Shown here: piece after piece, positions 28,901-40,428 of the stretch | Layout of the letters: each line of letters begins with the position of its first letter | Numbering within the stretch: the first letter of the stretch is position 1 | Assembly: GCA_021464525.1 (NCBI GenBank) | Contig: JADRCO010000149.1 | Coordinates: forward strand, 1-48,016 | Origin: Rhizophagus sp. LPA8_4_AMF | Taxonomy: Eukaryota > Glomeromycota > Glomeromycetes > Glomerales > Glomeraceae | DNA length: 48,016 bases | Direction of reading: 5' to 3' | The notes under the pieces: model-generated | Database searches by the model: none | The model's input: only the letters and a program-made list of their open reading frames with translations | What the model was told of the DNA's origin: nothing | Position numbers and translations under genes: made by a program

Positions 28901-31278
28901 AGGTTCCATATATACAGTATTCGATAATCCAACTTCGGGGATCCATAAAGCGCAGAGTAAATGTGCCCACCGATTTGTATTAGTTTTTTTAAAGGCACCT
29001 CCCTCGTTTGGACAAAATATGCACGACTAATAATAAAGAAACTCAAGAAGTTTTATTTACTGAGCAATCAGAATAAATCAACAAAAAACTTTAAAGGTAA
29101 ACTTTACATAGTTCATACCACTGGTGTCTCTGGCGAAACTATACATTTGCGACATAACCATTGTCCTTCAGGGATATAAGGAATTCCATAGCAATCTATA
29201 ATTTATAAAGAAAATATAAGACAATTTTGAAATAGTTGACAACTTAATTACTTAATTATAAGATTACCTTGATGTACAGCAAGATTACATCCATCACAAA
29301 ATACTATTGCATTACTGTTTTCACATTCCCCGTCATCACAAATAGCACAAGATGAATCCTCTGGGGTCATGCTGTCTTTATCTGCACTTCCTTTCGGTAA
29401 ATTTTTGGTCTAATTTCATTATCAATATAATAATATAAATCAATATCATGATATTTATGAAGAAATTAATAACATCAAAATAAATTCGAAAATATACTTA
29501 CTAAGTCAAACCATTCTTTTTCCAATCGGTCAATAACAGCTTCAAATACATATGCAGTAAGTTCGCCTAAATCGTCCTTCCTTCTTTCTTCATTTAAAGC
29601 TTTTAACCAGTAATCATCTATTTTTATATATAATCTTTAAGTAAATATCTCACTACTAAAATTACTTAAGAAAAAAAATAAATGAGTATATTTGCCTTGT
29701 TCATCCATATCATATTCAACAATTTCCGCAAGCTCTTTTTCCGATAATTCTATTCAAATTAGTAATAAGAAAACATAATTAGAATTTTTATTTGCCTATA
29801 CAGTGACACCTCTATATGTGCACCCTCTATAAGCACGCACTATATAAATTCTCATTAAGTGCACGGTCGGCCTGGTCCCAACTTATAAGAGCTCTTAATA
29901 TTTTACTCTTTATAAATGCACATACTCTCTAAGTGCACATTCTACTATTTTTTTATTATGGTCCCAAAGGGGGCGCACTTAGAAAGGTGTCACTGTATTA
30001 AAAATGTTTTATGTACATACCAACATGACGAATATAATGACCTTCCGGTCTAATAAAAGGTTCTTCGGGCTCCTCTTTAATGTGATTGATACGTTTAAAT
30101 GAAGGAACAGGGAGCTTTTTAACAGGAGGTTGTTGTACAGTTGGCGTATTATCCTCTACTGTTGTAATAATATCTGTAGAAGGACACTCTGCAAAGATGC
30201 TATCTTCTTTTTTTACCCCATTTTCTATCCCATCTGATAATATTGGACTTGCAAGAGTCCATTCCATTTTCTTTTCGACTGAGTCATCGACTGTAACATC
30301 ACCATTTGTATCCGTATCCAGTAATTGCATTTCCTCTTGTTCATCCTCATCAATAGTTTCTTCATCAATATCTTCATGAGATGAAATTTTAAAACTTTCG
30401 GTATCATCATCATCGTCATCGACATCATCCTCATCCTCATCATCATCTTCCTCTTCATAATCATCTTTAATAAAAGAAGATTTCGTCTCTTTAGGAAGTA
30501 AAATTTTCGAATTTGATTCTTCAATTATTTCTTCAATTAAGTCTTTTGATGATGAAATGTCTTCTATATCTTTAAAAGTTTCTTCTTCAAAATTTTTTGG
30601 TAGCAAAGTAAATGAATCTATAGAACTCTCAGTACTTTTAATGGAAAGGTCAATACTTATCGATGATAATATTTCTTGTTCCTGTTGATGATTGTCTAAG
30701 AATACATTCGTTTGTTCAACTTCTTCCAATTGAATCTTTTCATCATTTTCCGAAGTAGAAATTGGTATATTATTTTCAATAATCGGCTTATATTCAATTA
30801 CATCAACATTTTCCTGTGTTTGTACTAAATTATTTTCAACTTTGGCCTCTATTTCAACATTTCCTTCTTCCACTATTTTCGACTCTTCTTTAATTTCTTT
30901 TTCTTCTTGATCTTCAGCGATATCCTTAGAGGAAATATAAACCACAACCAATTTTTCATCTAATTTTAAATCAGGAAAAAATTTATCATAAGGTAGCTCT
31001 TCTCTAGGAGGTTCTTCAACAGGAATTATTCGACTTTCATTTGTTTCTTTTGACGTATTAATAATTTCTTTATTATTTTTATTCCGTGTTTTTATAAGTT
31101 TATTTTTCTTACTATCACGTTTATTATAAGTTCTAGTTGAACTACCAGACCCACCGTTAGAATTACGAGGTTTAGCAGTAGATCTATTAGCTCGTAATAC
31201 TATTTTATTACGAGTATGAGTTGTTACAGGTTCAGTTGAATGTTCAAGTGGAGGAGTAGTTTCTTCAAGCTGGTTCAT
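25905..31278 (-). CDS. NTO1: BRPF/Nto1-type chromatin reader: PHD-ePHD, bromodomain, PWWP
   Basis: The domain set is that of BRPF1-3 and yeast Nto1, scaffolds of MOZ/MORF and NuA3 histone H3 acetyltransferase complexes. Fifteen exons total 4077 nt (1358 residues): 31278..30021, 29749..29696, 29617..29502, 29409..29268, 29195..29119, 29026..28859, 28762..28586, 28505..27984, 27915..27853, 27783..27614, 27525..27372, 27292..26686, 26628..26399, 26317..26193 and 26118..25905. Residues 1-400 are acidic and disordered. An EPL1-like segment ([25 protein letters not shown] split over two exons) precedes PHD1 ([21 protein letters not shown], about 497-545), then an extended PHD (about 551-660, [12 protein letters not shown] to [14 protein letters not shown] and HVTCARKA). 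The bromodomain (about 870-985) has [12 protein letters not shown] and [13 protein letters not shown] with its acetyl-lysine-binding Asn. PWWP (about 1230-1310) has [15 protein letters not shown]. Intron 2 has a GC donor; intron 1 holds a transposon. Whether the partner acetyltransferase is Sas3-like is not shown here. Confidence 0.94.
29801..29995. mobile_element. 195-bp non-autonomous Tc1/mariner-pogo type element (MITE) in an intron
   Basis: Terminal inverted repeats start CAGTGACACCT on both ends: the first 11 bases are identical, and about 19 of 23 match overall. The element is flanked on both sides by the dinucleotide TA (29799-29800 and 29996-29997), the target duplication typical of the Tc1/mariner superfamily; CAGTG-type ends point to the pogo branch. 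The inside has no coding capacity but carries related GTGCAC-type subterminal motifs and a GGTCCCA box in both halves. It sits wholly inside intron 1 of the Nto1-like gene and leaves the splice sites intact. Confidence 0.85.
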
Positions 31279-34200
31279 ATTTTCTTTTTATTAAAAACAA
31301 AAGAAATAAATGATAAAATTAAAAAAATTTCTAAGAATAGAAATTTTTTTATATAATAAAAAAAAAATTAGTGAAAATTAAGTGAATGTTAACAGATCTA
31401 TTGTTTTGCGATTTAAAACATTTCGATCAAAAACAAGTACCTCTGTTTGTGACAAAAATGTAATAAATTCTTCAAAAAAAAAAAATAACTTGTTACAATA
31501 GAGTGGTTTTTATATGCTTTAATTTGAAAGAGTGTTCAACAAGTCAACCAAAAATATTTTGTAAATAATATCGTAATTTCTTCGTGAAAAAAAAAGCAGC
31601 TTTTTTTTTCCGATTATTATTTAACAGTTAAAATATTGAGGCAATTACGGCTCATGAGCAGGCATTGAATACATGTTACACAAGGATTTTCTCATTGTAA
31701 ATCATGTGAATAAATGAATAAAGAAAAATTGATTTGAAATCTAGACTCCAGTCACGGGACCAATTGCATTACATTGTTTATACTTTGTATATCATAAAAA
31801 TAAAAAAAAAAATTAAGGTTTAGAAGCTCACACTTAGATGTTCTCAACGCATAAAACTAAGCAAAATTTATATTAAAGTTTACCAACTTAACTTATAGGA
31901 ATATTAAAAAGTGAAGTAAACGAAATGTACAGTAGAAGAATGTAGTAGTCTCAACGGCTAAAAATATAATTATGAATAATTTACTGATCCAATCCTATTT
32001 TGGAAATCTATCCGTGAATCTTTTCAGTCAAGATCCAAATTTCTGGGATCATCTAAATATTTTTTTTTGATTTATTTAAAAATTTTTATTAATGTTTCGT
32101 ATTTTCAAAATTAATAAAAATAATATTGTTCGATGTTAGTCTTGTTTTTTTATTATTCGTCTATTTGCGGTTCGTCAAATTTCTTATTGAATGAAGATTC
32201 TTACCAAATCTGGATTATTTTCATATGAAAATAATATTAATAATAATTTTTCGTTATGGTTTTGTTTATGACCAATAAGATTTCCGGTAACACATCATAT
32301 AAAATTTTTATTGGATAAAATTGGTGATCCTTTAATTTTAATCCTCCATTCCTCCCAGGAATTGTGCGTTTTACACGGTAGGATTTTTCGAAGTACAAGT
32401 ATCTTTTATTCTTAAAATCAAATTTATTATTAACAAAATCTAAATGAAATCATAAAAAAGTTAGCCTAAAATTAGTGTTCAAACTTAAAGGAAAACTTAA
32501 CTAAATAGATAATCAAAATTGTACTGAACTTTGGTAGGATGAAATTATAAAAGGTAAATATGTTTTTTGGTTATTTATAAATTGACCAGAATTTAGTGTA
32601 ATTTAGGTAACAAAAAATGAGAATCTTTCTTTTTTATTTGTTTGGATTTTTAAATGTTACGTTATTTTTCATGACTAAAACCATTTTAGTAGTGGAATGT
32701 CTTATTTGATTATAGGCTTTTCTTTACTTTGATAATGTGGCTTTAACGGGAAAACTATATGTTGAAATAATACTTTGTGATTGTCCTCCAATATATATAT
32801 ATTATATAATCATATTTGAAGTTATACTGTATGTTGACAAAGCCCGATTTCGTAATATTCTTTTGAAACCTTGTTTTGACCAAAAATATATTTCTCAATT
32901 ATTCATAGTTAGTTATATTATCACCATAATCATCCTCTGCACTACGTCTTTAAATACCGTATAATTCCAAAATTTCTTTAAGTTACCTTAGCCACCCCCT
33001 TACTTTTTTGATGATATTCGGACCTTATCCCTAGAATGGTAAATTTTTCTAAAGAAATATCCATCAAAGTATCTCTACAGGTTAGTTAATTTCAAAACAT
33101 TAAATCATATAACGACAAGTATTTATATTATTATTAGTTTTTGTATAACTATTTATGTTAAATTTCAGTATTTATTAAGTTTTATTCTATGCATTCTACT
33201 TAAAAAATCTTTATTATAGCATTATTTTATTAATAAAAATTTGGTGTTACTTTTAATAAATTAATGGTTCAACGTCGTGTCGGGTAATACTTGGATAATG
33301 GGAAATTATATTAACCTTTTTTTCCGTCTATGTGGTTAGAACGAACATCAAACGTATTTTTCTCCAGTAGTTGTACAAGTTATACTAGAATTCACGGATA
33401 TGTAGATAAATAAATGCTTTGTATTGAAAAGAAAGATTGATAGGGGGACTATTATTTTTTTTACAAGTATTACAAAAAAAAAATTGAAAATTAAGCCGTA
33501 ACATATGCGTCAGTTCTTTTCTTTTTCAACGAACTTTAATTGATGATAAATATGTGCATCCTTATAATAATCAATTACAATCAATTGAATATGCTTGGAA
33601 GAAGCTTCTCCAGTAAATCTGTCGCGTATTTGGCCGAAATTATGAGTTTCCTACCAGCTTTACAGTACTTGCCCAGCATTAAGAGATTACAAATAGTCAC
33701 GTGATTTGAGTGTTCCGTGATTATAATTAATTATTAATGATGCTAACAACACTAAAAAAGTTTCGCCCAATAGCCAGGCGAAACTAGTTTTCCATATGTT
33801 AAAGCGTAAAACAAGATAATCTACTTCGTAGAAGTACTTGCAACAGTTTGAACATTTTGATAACGAGAATTTTTTAAATTGGACATTTGTAAAAAAATAA
33901 AAATAAAAATAAAATAGAATATTGTTAAGTTGGTAACAAATATCAACGTTTAAATAAATGTAACACAATCATAAATTCTAAATTCACATGATAATTAACC
34001 AATTATCTACAATCAGCATTACAAACCATATTTACCTATTTAAGATATTCACCTGTATTTTGGACGAATACGAAAATATAAATTAGGTTGAATTATGTTT
34101 TGCACCTCTATTTATAATTTCTTAATAAAGAAACATGGATGTAAAAAATAACAAAATGATTTAATAAATAAACTCGGCTAAAAAACAAAAATTAATTATT

Positions 34201-34746
34201 TCTAGACTCAACAATTTTTATAAATAGTAACTATGAAATTTCATTGATTAGAAAAAAAAAAGACAATTAATAAAAGTCATTTTTAATAATGCAACCGATA
34301 CTGATGAGCATCATCTGACTTCTGTTGAAATTTCAATTGGACATATAGACCACTAATTGAACTTCCAATTGTGTCCTCATTCACTGGCAAATCACGTTAA
34401 GGATAATTGACACATGTCATCTCGATAAAAGTATCGTTTGACCTTTTAATTTATTAACGGTTTCCCGTTTTCTACTATATTTTTATGCAATAAACACAAT
34501 AGGTAGGTAAAATATGCGTATATCGTTTTTTTTTAAAAAAAAAACGTGCAAATTTAACAATATATAACTCCGACATTGACATACAGGGCATAAAAAATTT
34601 ATAAATTCGTTCTTCATATTTTCGCTTAAATTGTTTATTTATTCATCAGTTTCCTAATATTGATTTCCTAAAATATTCTATTTTTTTCTTCTAATACCAT
34701 TTGAAAACTCACCAAAGAATATCTGAGTAAAAATATAATTGAACAA
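31279..34746. other. Gene-free 3.5-kb region, start of the decayed half
   Basis: The left end must contain the Nto1 gene promoter. Beyond that I see no gene: small open frames (32737-32964 plus, 33687-33968 minus) lack resemblance to any family. A short plus-strand stretch near 33538-33610 (reading about HPYNNQLQSIEYAWKKLL) has coding-like composition but is followed by a stop. Treat the region as intergenic with possible faint gene relics. Confidence 0.45.
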
Positions 34747-35654
34747 ATGAAAGATTTTCTCATTTATTATCACGATTCAACCAATGAACAAAAATTATTA
34801 ATAAATGAAGAATTAAAATCATAATTTATGTGGAGAATGTAGGCAGCAAAATATTTTAATGCATAATCTTAACCAATCAGAGAATATTTTTACTAAATTA
34901 AATTATCATTATTAGATGATTATTGCACATTTGAGAAATAAGTATCATAGTTTTGTTACTATATATTACTAAAGATTCAAAACAAATGATTTTATGATGG
35001 TAATGGAATATGCAAATAATGGTAATTAAAGACAAATAATAAACAAAGGTTTCAAGTCGTGGAACTGCAGCTCAAAGTATTTCCGTTCTAAGTGAAATTT
35101 TATCTTGTCTTTGTGAATTTCAATCAATTGTGAATTCGTCCAATTTTTACCGTATTACTAACGTAGAATTATGCAAACTAGCGAATGAAAAATCAGAGAA
35201 ACACATTTATCGAGTATTACCATATGTAGCTCCTGAAGATTTAAGAGGAAAAGAATACACACAAGCAATTGTTATTTATAGTATTGGAATTATTATAAAT
35301 GATGTATTTAATGGATTTTCACCTTATTATGATATGGCTCATTATGAGTTGTTAGCAATAAAAACCTGTCAAAGGCTTAGACCAAAGTTTATTATTAAAG
35401 TTTCTCAAGTAATTGAAGATATATTTATACAATGTGTTGTTGCAGATCCATTAAAAAGACCGACTCCAGAATATTTGAAGAAATATTTGATCGATTGTAT
35501 CGTGAAGTTCGTAAACTTTTCAAAGAAGCAAATGAATTCAATAAAAAACAACCATCTTTTACAAATTCATCAAGTGATAATACTTTCTCTAACTATTTAT
35601 TCAAGTAGATTATTGAGATTTAACAATTTACCCGAGCCTAAAAATGATTATTAG
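34747..35654 (+). pseudogene. Tyrosine-kinase-like protein kinase, decayed, catalytic loop deleted
   Basis: This is a relic of the kinase family that is hugely expanded in Rhizophagus-type fungi. In order and with shifting frames I read a leader (TNEQKLLINEELKS), a stop, the Cys motif LCGECRQQN that typifies the family's N-terminus, then the hinge region TNDFMMVMEYANNGN followed by a stop. A long open stretch to 35654 then covers the activation segment and C-lobe: VLPYVAPEDLRGKEYTQA, IYSIGIIINDVFNGFSPYYD and a CVVADPLKRPTPEYLK segment. The glycine loop, VAIK lysine and HRD catalytic loop are absent, and the DFG position is lost (NVELCKLANEK just before the activation segment). No catalysis is possible. 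The 174-residue open part at 35130-35654 could still be annotated as a short gene, but its ATG is not in a family-conserved position. Confidence 0.85.
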
Positions 35655-36204
35655 AGGAAAACTATTCAGGCAATTACATTTGTTTATTATAATTTTATCT
35701 ATGTAACAATGTGATGATATAATTAATTTTTTACTATCATACAGATATTGATTTTAAACTTTAGTCTTATATGATTTTCATTTGTTATGACGTTATGTAT
35801 TTTGTATTATTGTATGTAATTATGTATTTTATATCTAAAAGAAAAAATTTGCAAAAAAAAGCATCAAATTTTCGCGTTCACGTGATTAATTTTGATGATC
35901 ATTTCCAAAAATGGCAAGCAAATTTAACAAAAAAAAAGAACGACACCCTCATAAAATTTGATGATTGTACAATATAAACACTTTTTATTCCGATTTCTCA
36001 TATTTTTTTACATATATAGTATGAATTTATCAACATATCACAACTGAAGCGCGTGCAAAATAAACACCTTTTTTTCGATATTAAAGGGGTAGCATTTGTA
36101 AGTAGTAAAATCAACTTCATTAGGAATATTATCCTTACCAGAATTTTCCACCGTGATTATTAAAAATGTTGTCTTTAACAACTTTATAAACTACTTCGAC
36201 TAGA

Positions 36205-37327
36205 ATGGAAACTTCTACTGTCACTCCTGTCTATATTAGCATGCCGAGTAGCGAAAAGGTGACTTCATATTTTTTTTACATAAACTAAAAGAAGTTCTGA
36301 ACCTTAAATGTAATTGCGAGAAATGTTTTAATAGCTGTAATGGTGAAATGTAATTAATAGATATTATTAATGATCGATTCTTAGATAATTAATGAAATTA
36401 GAAAAAGAATAGAAGAAGCAAAAGAGGAAGCAAACGGTCAAGATGTGGATGTAATTGAGATCGCTTTACCTCCTATTAATTCCAAACATTATTTGAGCAT
36501 ATTGGAAGATATCCACAATGCATTAGTTCATGTCGAAAGAATTGGGGAAAAATTGTTTATTAAGGTAACTGTCATCTGGTCTGTAATTCTATCTCATTCA
36601 TGTTACTTATATTTATATCTCTTAGCTCGATGGTGGAAAGAAAGTTGATGTGCATGAAGGATTGAAGAATGATCTCAAAGACCAACTTCCAGATAACTGG
36701 TGGGTTCGAAATGAAGTGACATGTGTTGTAAATGATGGTGAATATCTCCCTGATGTAGGCGCGTGGCGAAAGAAACCAACTAACAAACAAAGAACTTATC
36801 CTATTCTTTACTTATGCCCACCACCTTCAATCTGGATTGAGGTTAATATTAAATTTGATGTAATTGATTCTGCTTCTTAGTGATATATATCTTAAACTAT
36901 TAGATATTTACAGGTGGTGTACAACCGAAAAAAGGATCGTGAACATGCAATGACAAATATTCAACTCGCTAAACCCCATTGTGTAAGAACCGAATTTCTT
37001 ATAGTAGCTCTTGCTCTTGGCACAACACTTCATCCGGATAACCCAAACCCTAGGGCATCTTCAGTACCAGTAGGAGCTCCATTAAATGTTCGCCCACATC
37101 GAGGCCCATATATTGGTTACTGGCCTTCCCGTGTTAATTATAATGCAGTTCGTTGGTACAAAATAAATTGGAATCAATATCTAGATATTGGATATGATGT
37201 TTGTATTGACTTTAATGTTATCCTCAATCAATTAACAGGAGATGAAGAAGATGATGATGAGGAAGACAGTGAGGAAGTCAATGATAAAGAAGATGAAGAA
37301 GATGAGGAAGACGATGAAGAAGATTAA
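36205..37327 (+). CDS. Uma2-like PD-(D/E)XK nuclease-fold protein with acidic tail
   Basis: Exons are 36205..36258, 36385..36564, 36626..36841 and 36914..37327, all joined in phase, giving 287 residues. Uma2 (DUF820) is a mainly bacterial putative-endonuclease family of the PD-(D/E)XK fold. The core pattern is present: a helix with Glu (VHEGLKNDL, about E89), VRNEVTCVV, the PDVGAW strand (D121), a spacer, then PPPSIWIEVVYNRKKDREHA with E150 and D158, which match the family's 'PD...EV.S.ST..D' order; the usual downstream Lys is not obvious. The first 78 residues form a separate, probably helical segment. The last ~29 residues are almost entirely Asp/Glu. The family call is from motif pattern only. 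It is the only intact gene in the decayed 31-48 kb half, and its introns argue against contamination. Activity and role are unknown. Confidence 0.78.
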
Positions 37328-37646
37328 AGATTATGAGGAAATTAAATTTTACATTTCTCCGAAAAATTTAATATTAACAAATTAATATGTAATGCTTTTT
37401 TTCAAAACAAAATTTAATTTTAACATCAGTTTAGTATACTTGCACAATAAAAAAAATATTATTTCTCAAAATAACGAGTCCAGAAAAATTAGACATATTT
37501 AATGTGATAGGGAAAGATAAGATTCGTCATATCAAATTTTTTACCGCATCTAGTTTTTCAGATCTAACGAGAAGTGAGGTCACATACATCATAAATTTGG
37601 GGGATTAGTGTTATTACTGCATCATATGATTAATATATTCTTCTGT

Positions 37647-37950
37647 ACAATTTTGACGAGCCTGCAGATTCTCTCATCAGAAAAATAATATTTCTTGCAT
37701 GTGTATTACAAAAAACATATATTAATAAAGCATTTTCCATATCAGATTTTATTTAAAGTGTGTTCTGCATGTGTTGGTGATTACTGCTAATTGGAATATT
37801 TCAAAAAAATATTATTTCCCTTTTTACCTGAATTCGTTAATGGTAGAATATTTTTTTCTGGGCTATACGAAGAAAAAACTCATACATTGCAGCGACCTCT
37901 CCAAATTTCTTAGGTTACACAACATCTGATTGGTTACGCCATCTTTTTTT
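37647..37950 (+). repeat. Dispersed repeat, copy A (interrupted)
   Basis: Landmarks shared in the same order with copy B at 38977-39150 are CAATTTTGACGAGCC, CTCATCAGAAAAA, TAATATTT, GCATGTG, then GAATTCG, an AAGAAAAAA run, and finally ATCTGATTGG. Copy A lacks about 10 bases of B's short palindrome and has extra sequence between its two halves. Its 3' part (37889-37935) also matches copy C in inverted orientation. The family is not identified. Confidence 0.65.
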
Positions 37951-38572
37951 ACAATATCTTTATGTAAAAGTTGTAAGGTAGTGCATCCAGAACAAAAATT
38001 TAAAAAAAGTTAAAGAAAACCTTTAACTGGTGTAATGTAAATAATACAGAACATATTGATATTATTATGATGCTTTTAATTCAAGATTATACATAACTTG
38101 TCCAATAATAATATAATCTAGATGATACTTATTTAGAAACGCATGTGAACGGTTTGAAAATTAAGATACTATAGATATAAATAAAAAGTAAGTATGATGA
38201 TAATCGGTTTTTATTAAAATGTAGAAATTTATTTAATTAAAATAAATTTGTTTTCTCAAACTACAATTTAATTTAATAATTAAAAATATGAGAGTCTGAC
38301 GAAATAGGAACTACAATTACTACGTAATCAATCTACTATTTTGAGTAATTAAAAAAATTCAAATAGGAAAGGGGTGAACATATAAAGACTTTAAAACACA
38401 TATAATATTTTTAAGATAAAATTATTCTAACAGATGCTAAAAGAAATAAAGTACTAAATGTCAAATGACAATGTAATAATTAATTTTTTTCGTGCCAATA
38501 AAAAAATAACCAAATACAATAAATAAATCTTCTTTAAAAATATTTTTACGTCAGTATAATCATGTATATTCT

Positions 38573-38632
38573 GACCAATCAGATGCTGTGTAACCCAGAG
38601 AAATTTGGAGGAAGAAAAGGCTGCGCCACATT
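38573..38632 (-). repeat. Dispersed repeat, copy C (inverted fragment)
   Basis: The reverse complement of this segment aligns with 37889-37935: both contain TCCAAATTTCT, then GGTTACACA, then CATCTGATTGGT. The two form an imperfect inverted pair of about 50 bp separated by about 640 bp. It ends where the shared ATCTGATTGG block of copies A and B ends. Confidence 0.65.
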
Positions 38633-38976
38633 ACTGCGCAATTAATGTTCATTTTTGCATAAATAAAAAGTATTAGTTTACCCGCATCGGGTTTTGTCCT
38701 TTTTTAACTACATCTGCGAAATTGATATGTAATACTGTGTTAATTAATCTACAATGAATGTGAATAAAAAATTCCTCCCTTTATCCCTCCCTCGGTTAGT
38801 ATAACCCTGGATGATTTTATTTTTTATAACTTATCTCCAGATCATCTGACGACTTTAATCGACTATGAATTTCATGAATCAGAAAATCTCGTGACTGAAA
38901 TTTTAGCCCGGGCCCTGCCAAAATTATTCTAAATTTTTTCTTATCTTTCACCTTACAGTTCGAAGAACAAGGAGGC

Positions 38977-39150
38977 GCAATTTTGACGAGCCCGGACAAG
39001 CTAGTCCAGACTCTATCATCAGAAAAAAATAATATTTTTTTTTTGCATGTGCATTTTTATTCGTAAACATTTTCCCGAATTCGAATTCCATTAGGCTTAT
39101 CCGGCTGAAGAAAAAATCCGAAATCTGATTGGCCGATCATCTTGTGATTT
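38977..39150 (+). repeat. Dispersed repeat, copy B, with internal short palindrome
   Basis: This is a second direct copy of the copy-A repeat. It keeps a GC-rich hairpin that copy A has lost: GAGCCCGGAC (38988-38997), a 6-base loop, then GTCCAGACTC (39004-39013), 8 of 10 paired. A related GC-rich patch (GCCCGGGCCCTGCC, about 38907-38920) lies just upstream. Confidence 0.65.
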
Positions 39151-39420
39151 GAGAAACAACTCGCCTGTGATACGATATGTCATAATCCCCTGTTAATCCA
39201 CAAACTGGCTTATATGCATGTAAACATAAAATTATCATAGTTGGAGGTAGCCTTATATAAATTTCCATAATCGAATAAAAATGAATTCGGATTTAGTAGA
39301 GTAAAATCTTGCTAAAACAGCTATAAATCAACAAATCGCTGTGTATAATTCTATAAACTGCTAAAATTTGTTAAATAGCTATATCAAGTGTGTTCATTAT
39401 GACTTAATCTTTACTAAATG

Positions 39421-39830
39421 GTTTTGGGGTACTTATGAGGAGTATACCAAATATAATCATTAAAGATGATGAAACTTCGACTGAGTGGAAAAATAGGGTT
39501 TGAGATCACCCAATGTATTTTCAAAATAAAAAATACTATACATATGGTGAGATAAAACTTTGCCATATCTTGTTGATGAGAAAAAATACACCCCAAAATG
39601 CGGAATAGCTATCTGTTATTCTTGCAATCAACTTGTATATCTCTGAATGAAAGCTTGTCAATTGGTGAAAGATATTAAATGATGGGTTGAAGGGCAAGTC
39701 TATAACTGAGAAATACCGATATATTACTTTTGATGGGATATATATCAACATTGGGCTATATCAGAAATAAGTTTTGCAAACTAAATTTTGTTGGACAAGT
39801 GAATGGGATTCTATAGACATATAGTTATGC
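39421..39830 (+). pseudogene. Possible decayed coding sequence, family unknown
   Basis: Several plus-strand stretches read like protein but are broken by stops and frame changes: KDDETSTEWKNRV then a stop, HPMYFQNKKYYTYGEIK, and SITEKYRYITFDGIYINIGL (about 39697-39757) then a stop. I cannot name a family. It could be a relic of a lineage-specific gene or a transposon fragment. The minus-strand open frames over the same bases look worse. Confidence 0.3.
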
Positions 39831-40428
39831 TTTATGGTTAAAAAATGTTACCAGTAGTATTAGATTCATCAGGAAAAAACGTGCCTTTTCACATACTAAA
39901 AGATAGAAAGGATTTCATCAGATCGTGAATAATATTCAAGAGATGCATCCACTACATATAAACAGGCAGGATTAGATGGATAAGTCACGTTCATTGTCCT
40001 TTCTCCATTACCGCCAAAATCTGCTGCACTAATGCAATGTAGTGCCAGTGCATCTGAAATTCCCTTTTCAGGCTATAACTTTAAATAGAAATCAGATTTT
40101 AATTGATGCTGAAGAATATTTCGATTCTGTACGAAAAAATGCATAGATAATTTACATATATAACCTATTTACATAACTTTATATTGAACATACATTACAT
40201 AATATATTATTTTTTTCAAAGAGTTCAGAAACTATAATGTTGAGATCTAAATACTACTATAATTATGACTTTGAAAATTTCTAATTCCAACCTTAGGTTG
40301 TTCTTGGTATTTAAAACAAATTTTTTATTAAAAAAAAAAAGGAATAGAAAAAATAGAATAATAATAATAAAAAATATTTAAACATCTATATACATTATTG
40401 TAAAAAAGTAGTACTAAAGGTAAAAAAT

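Larger units (their letters stand above)
37328..39420. other. Repeat-containing intergenic region
   Basis: No gene is recognised. The region carries at least three pieces of one dispersed repeat (listed separately at about 37647-37950, 38573-38632 and 38977-39150). Otherwise it is AT-rich DNA with frequent A/T runs. The left end is the 3' flank of the Uma2-like gene. Confidence 0.5.

Noticed and set aside
30086-30524. Open frames on both strands overlapping the acidic N-terminus of the Nto1 gene
   Set aside because: Shadow frames of the Glu/Asp-rich repeats; Met/Lys-rich or Ser-rich with no family match.
33687-33968. Minus-strand 93-codon open frame
   Set aside because: Aromatic-rich AT-driven composition with no domain or homologue that I recognise.
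34306-34323. Possible C/D-box snoRNA (TGATGA ... CTGA)
   Set aside because: The boxes are only a few bases apart, forming a tiny palindrome, and no C'/D' or guide spacing is present.
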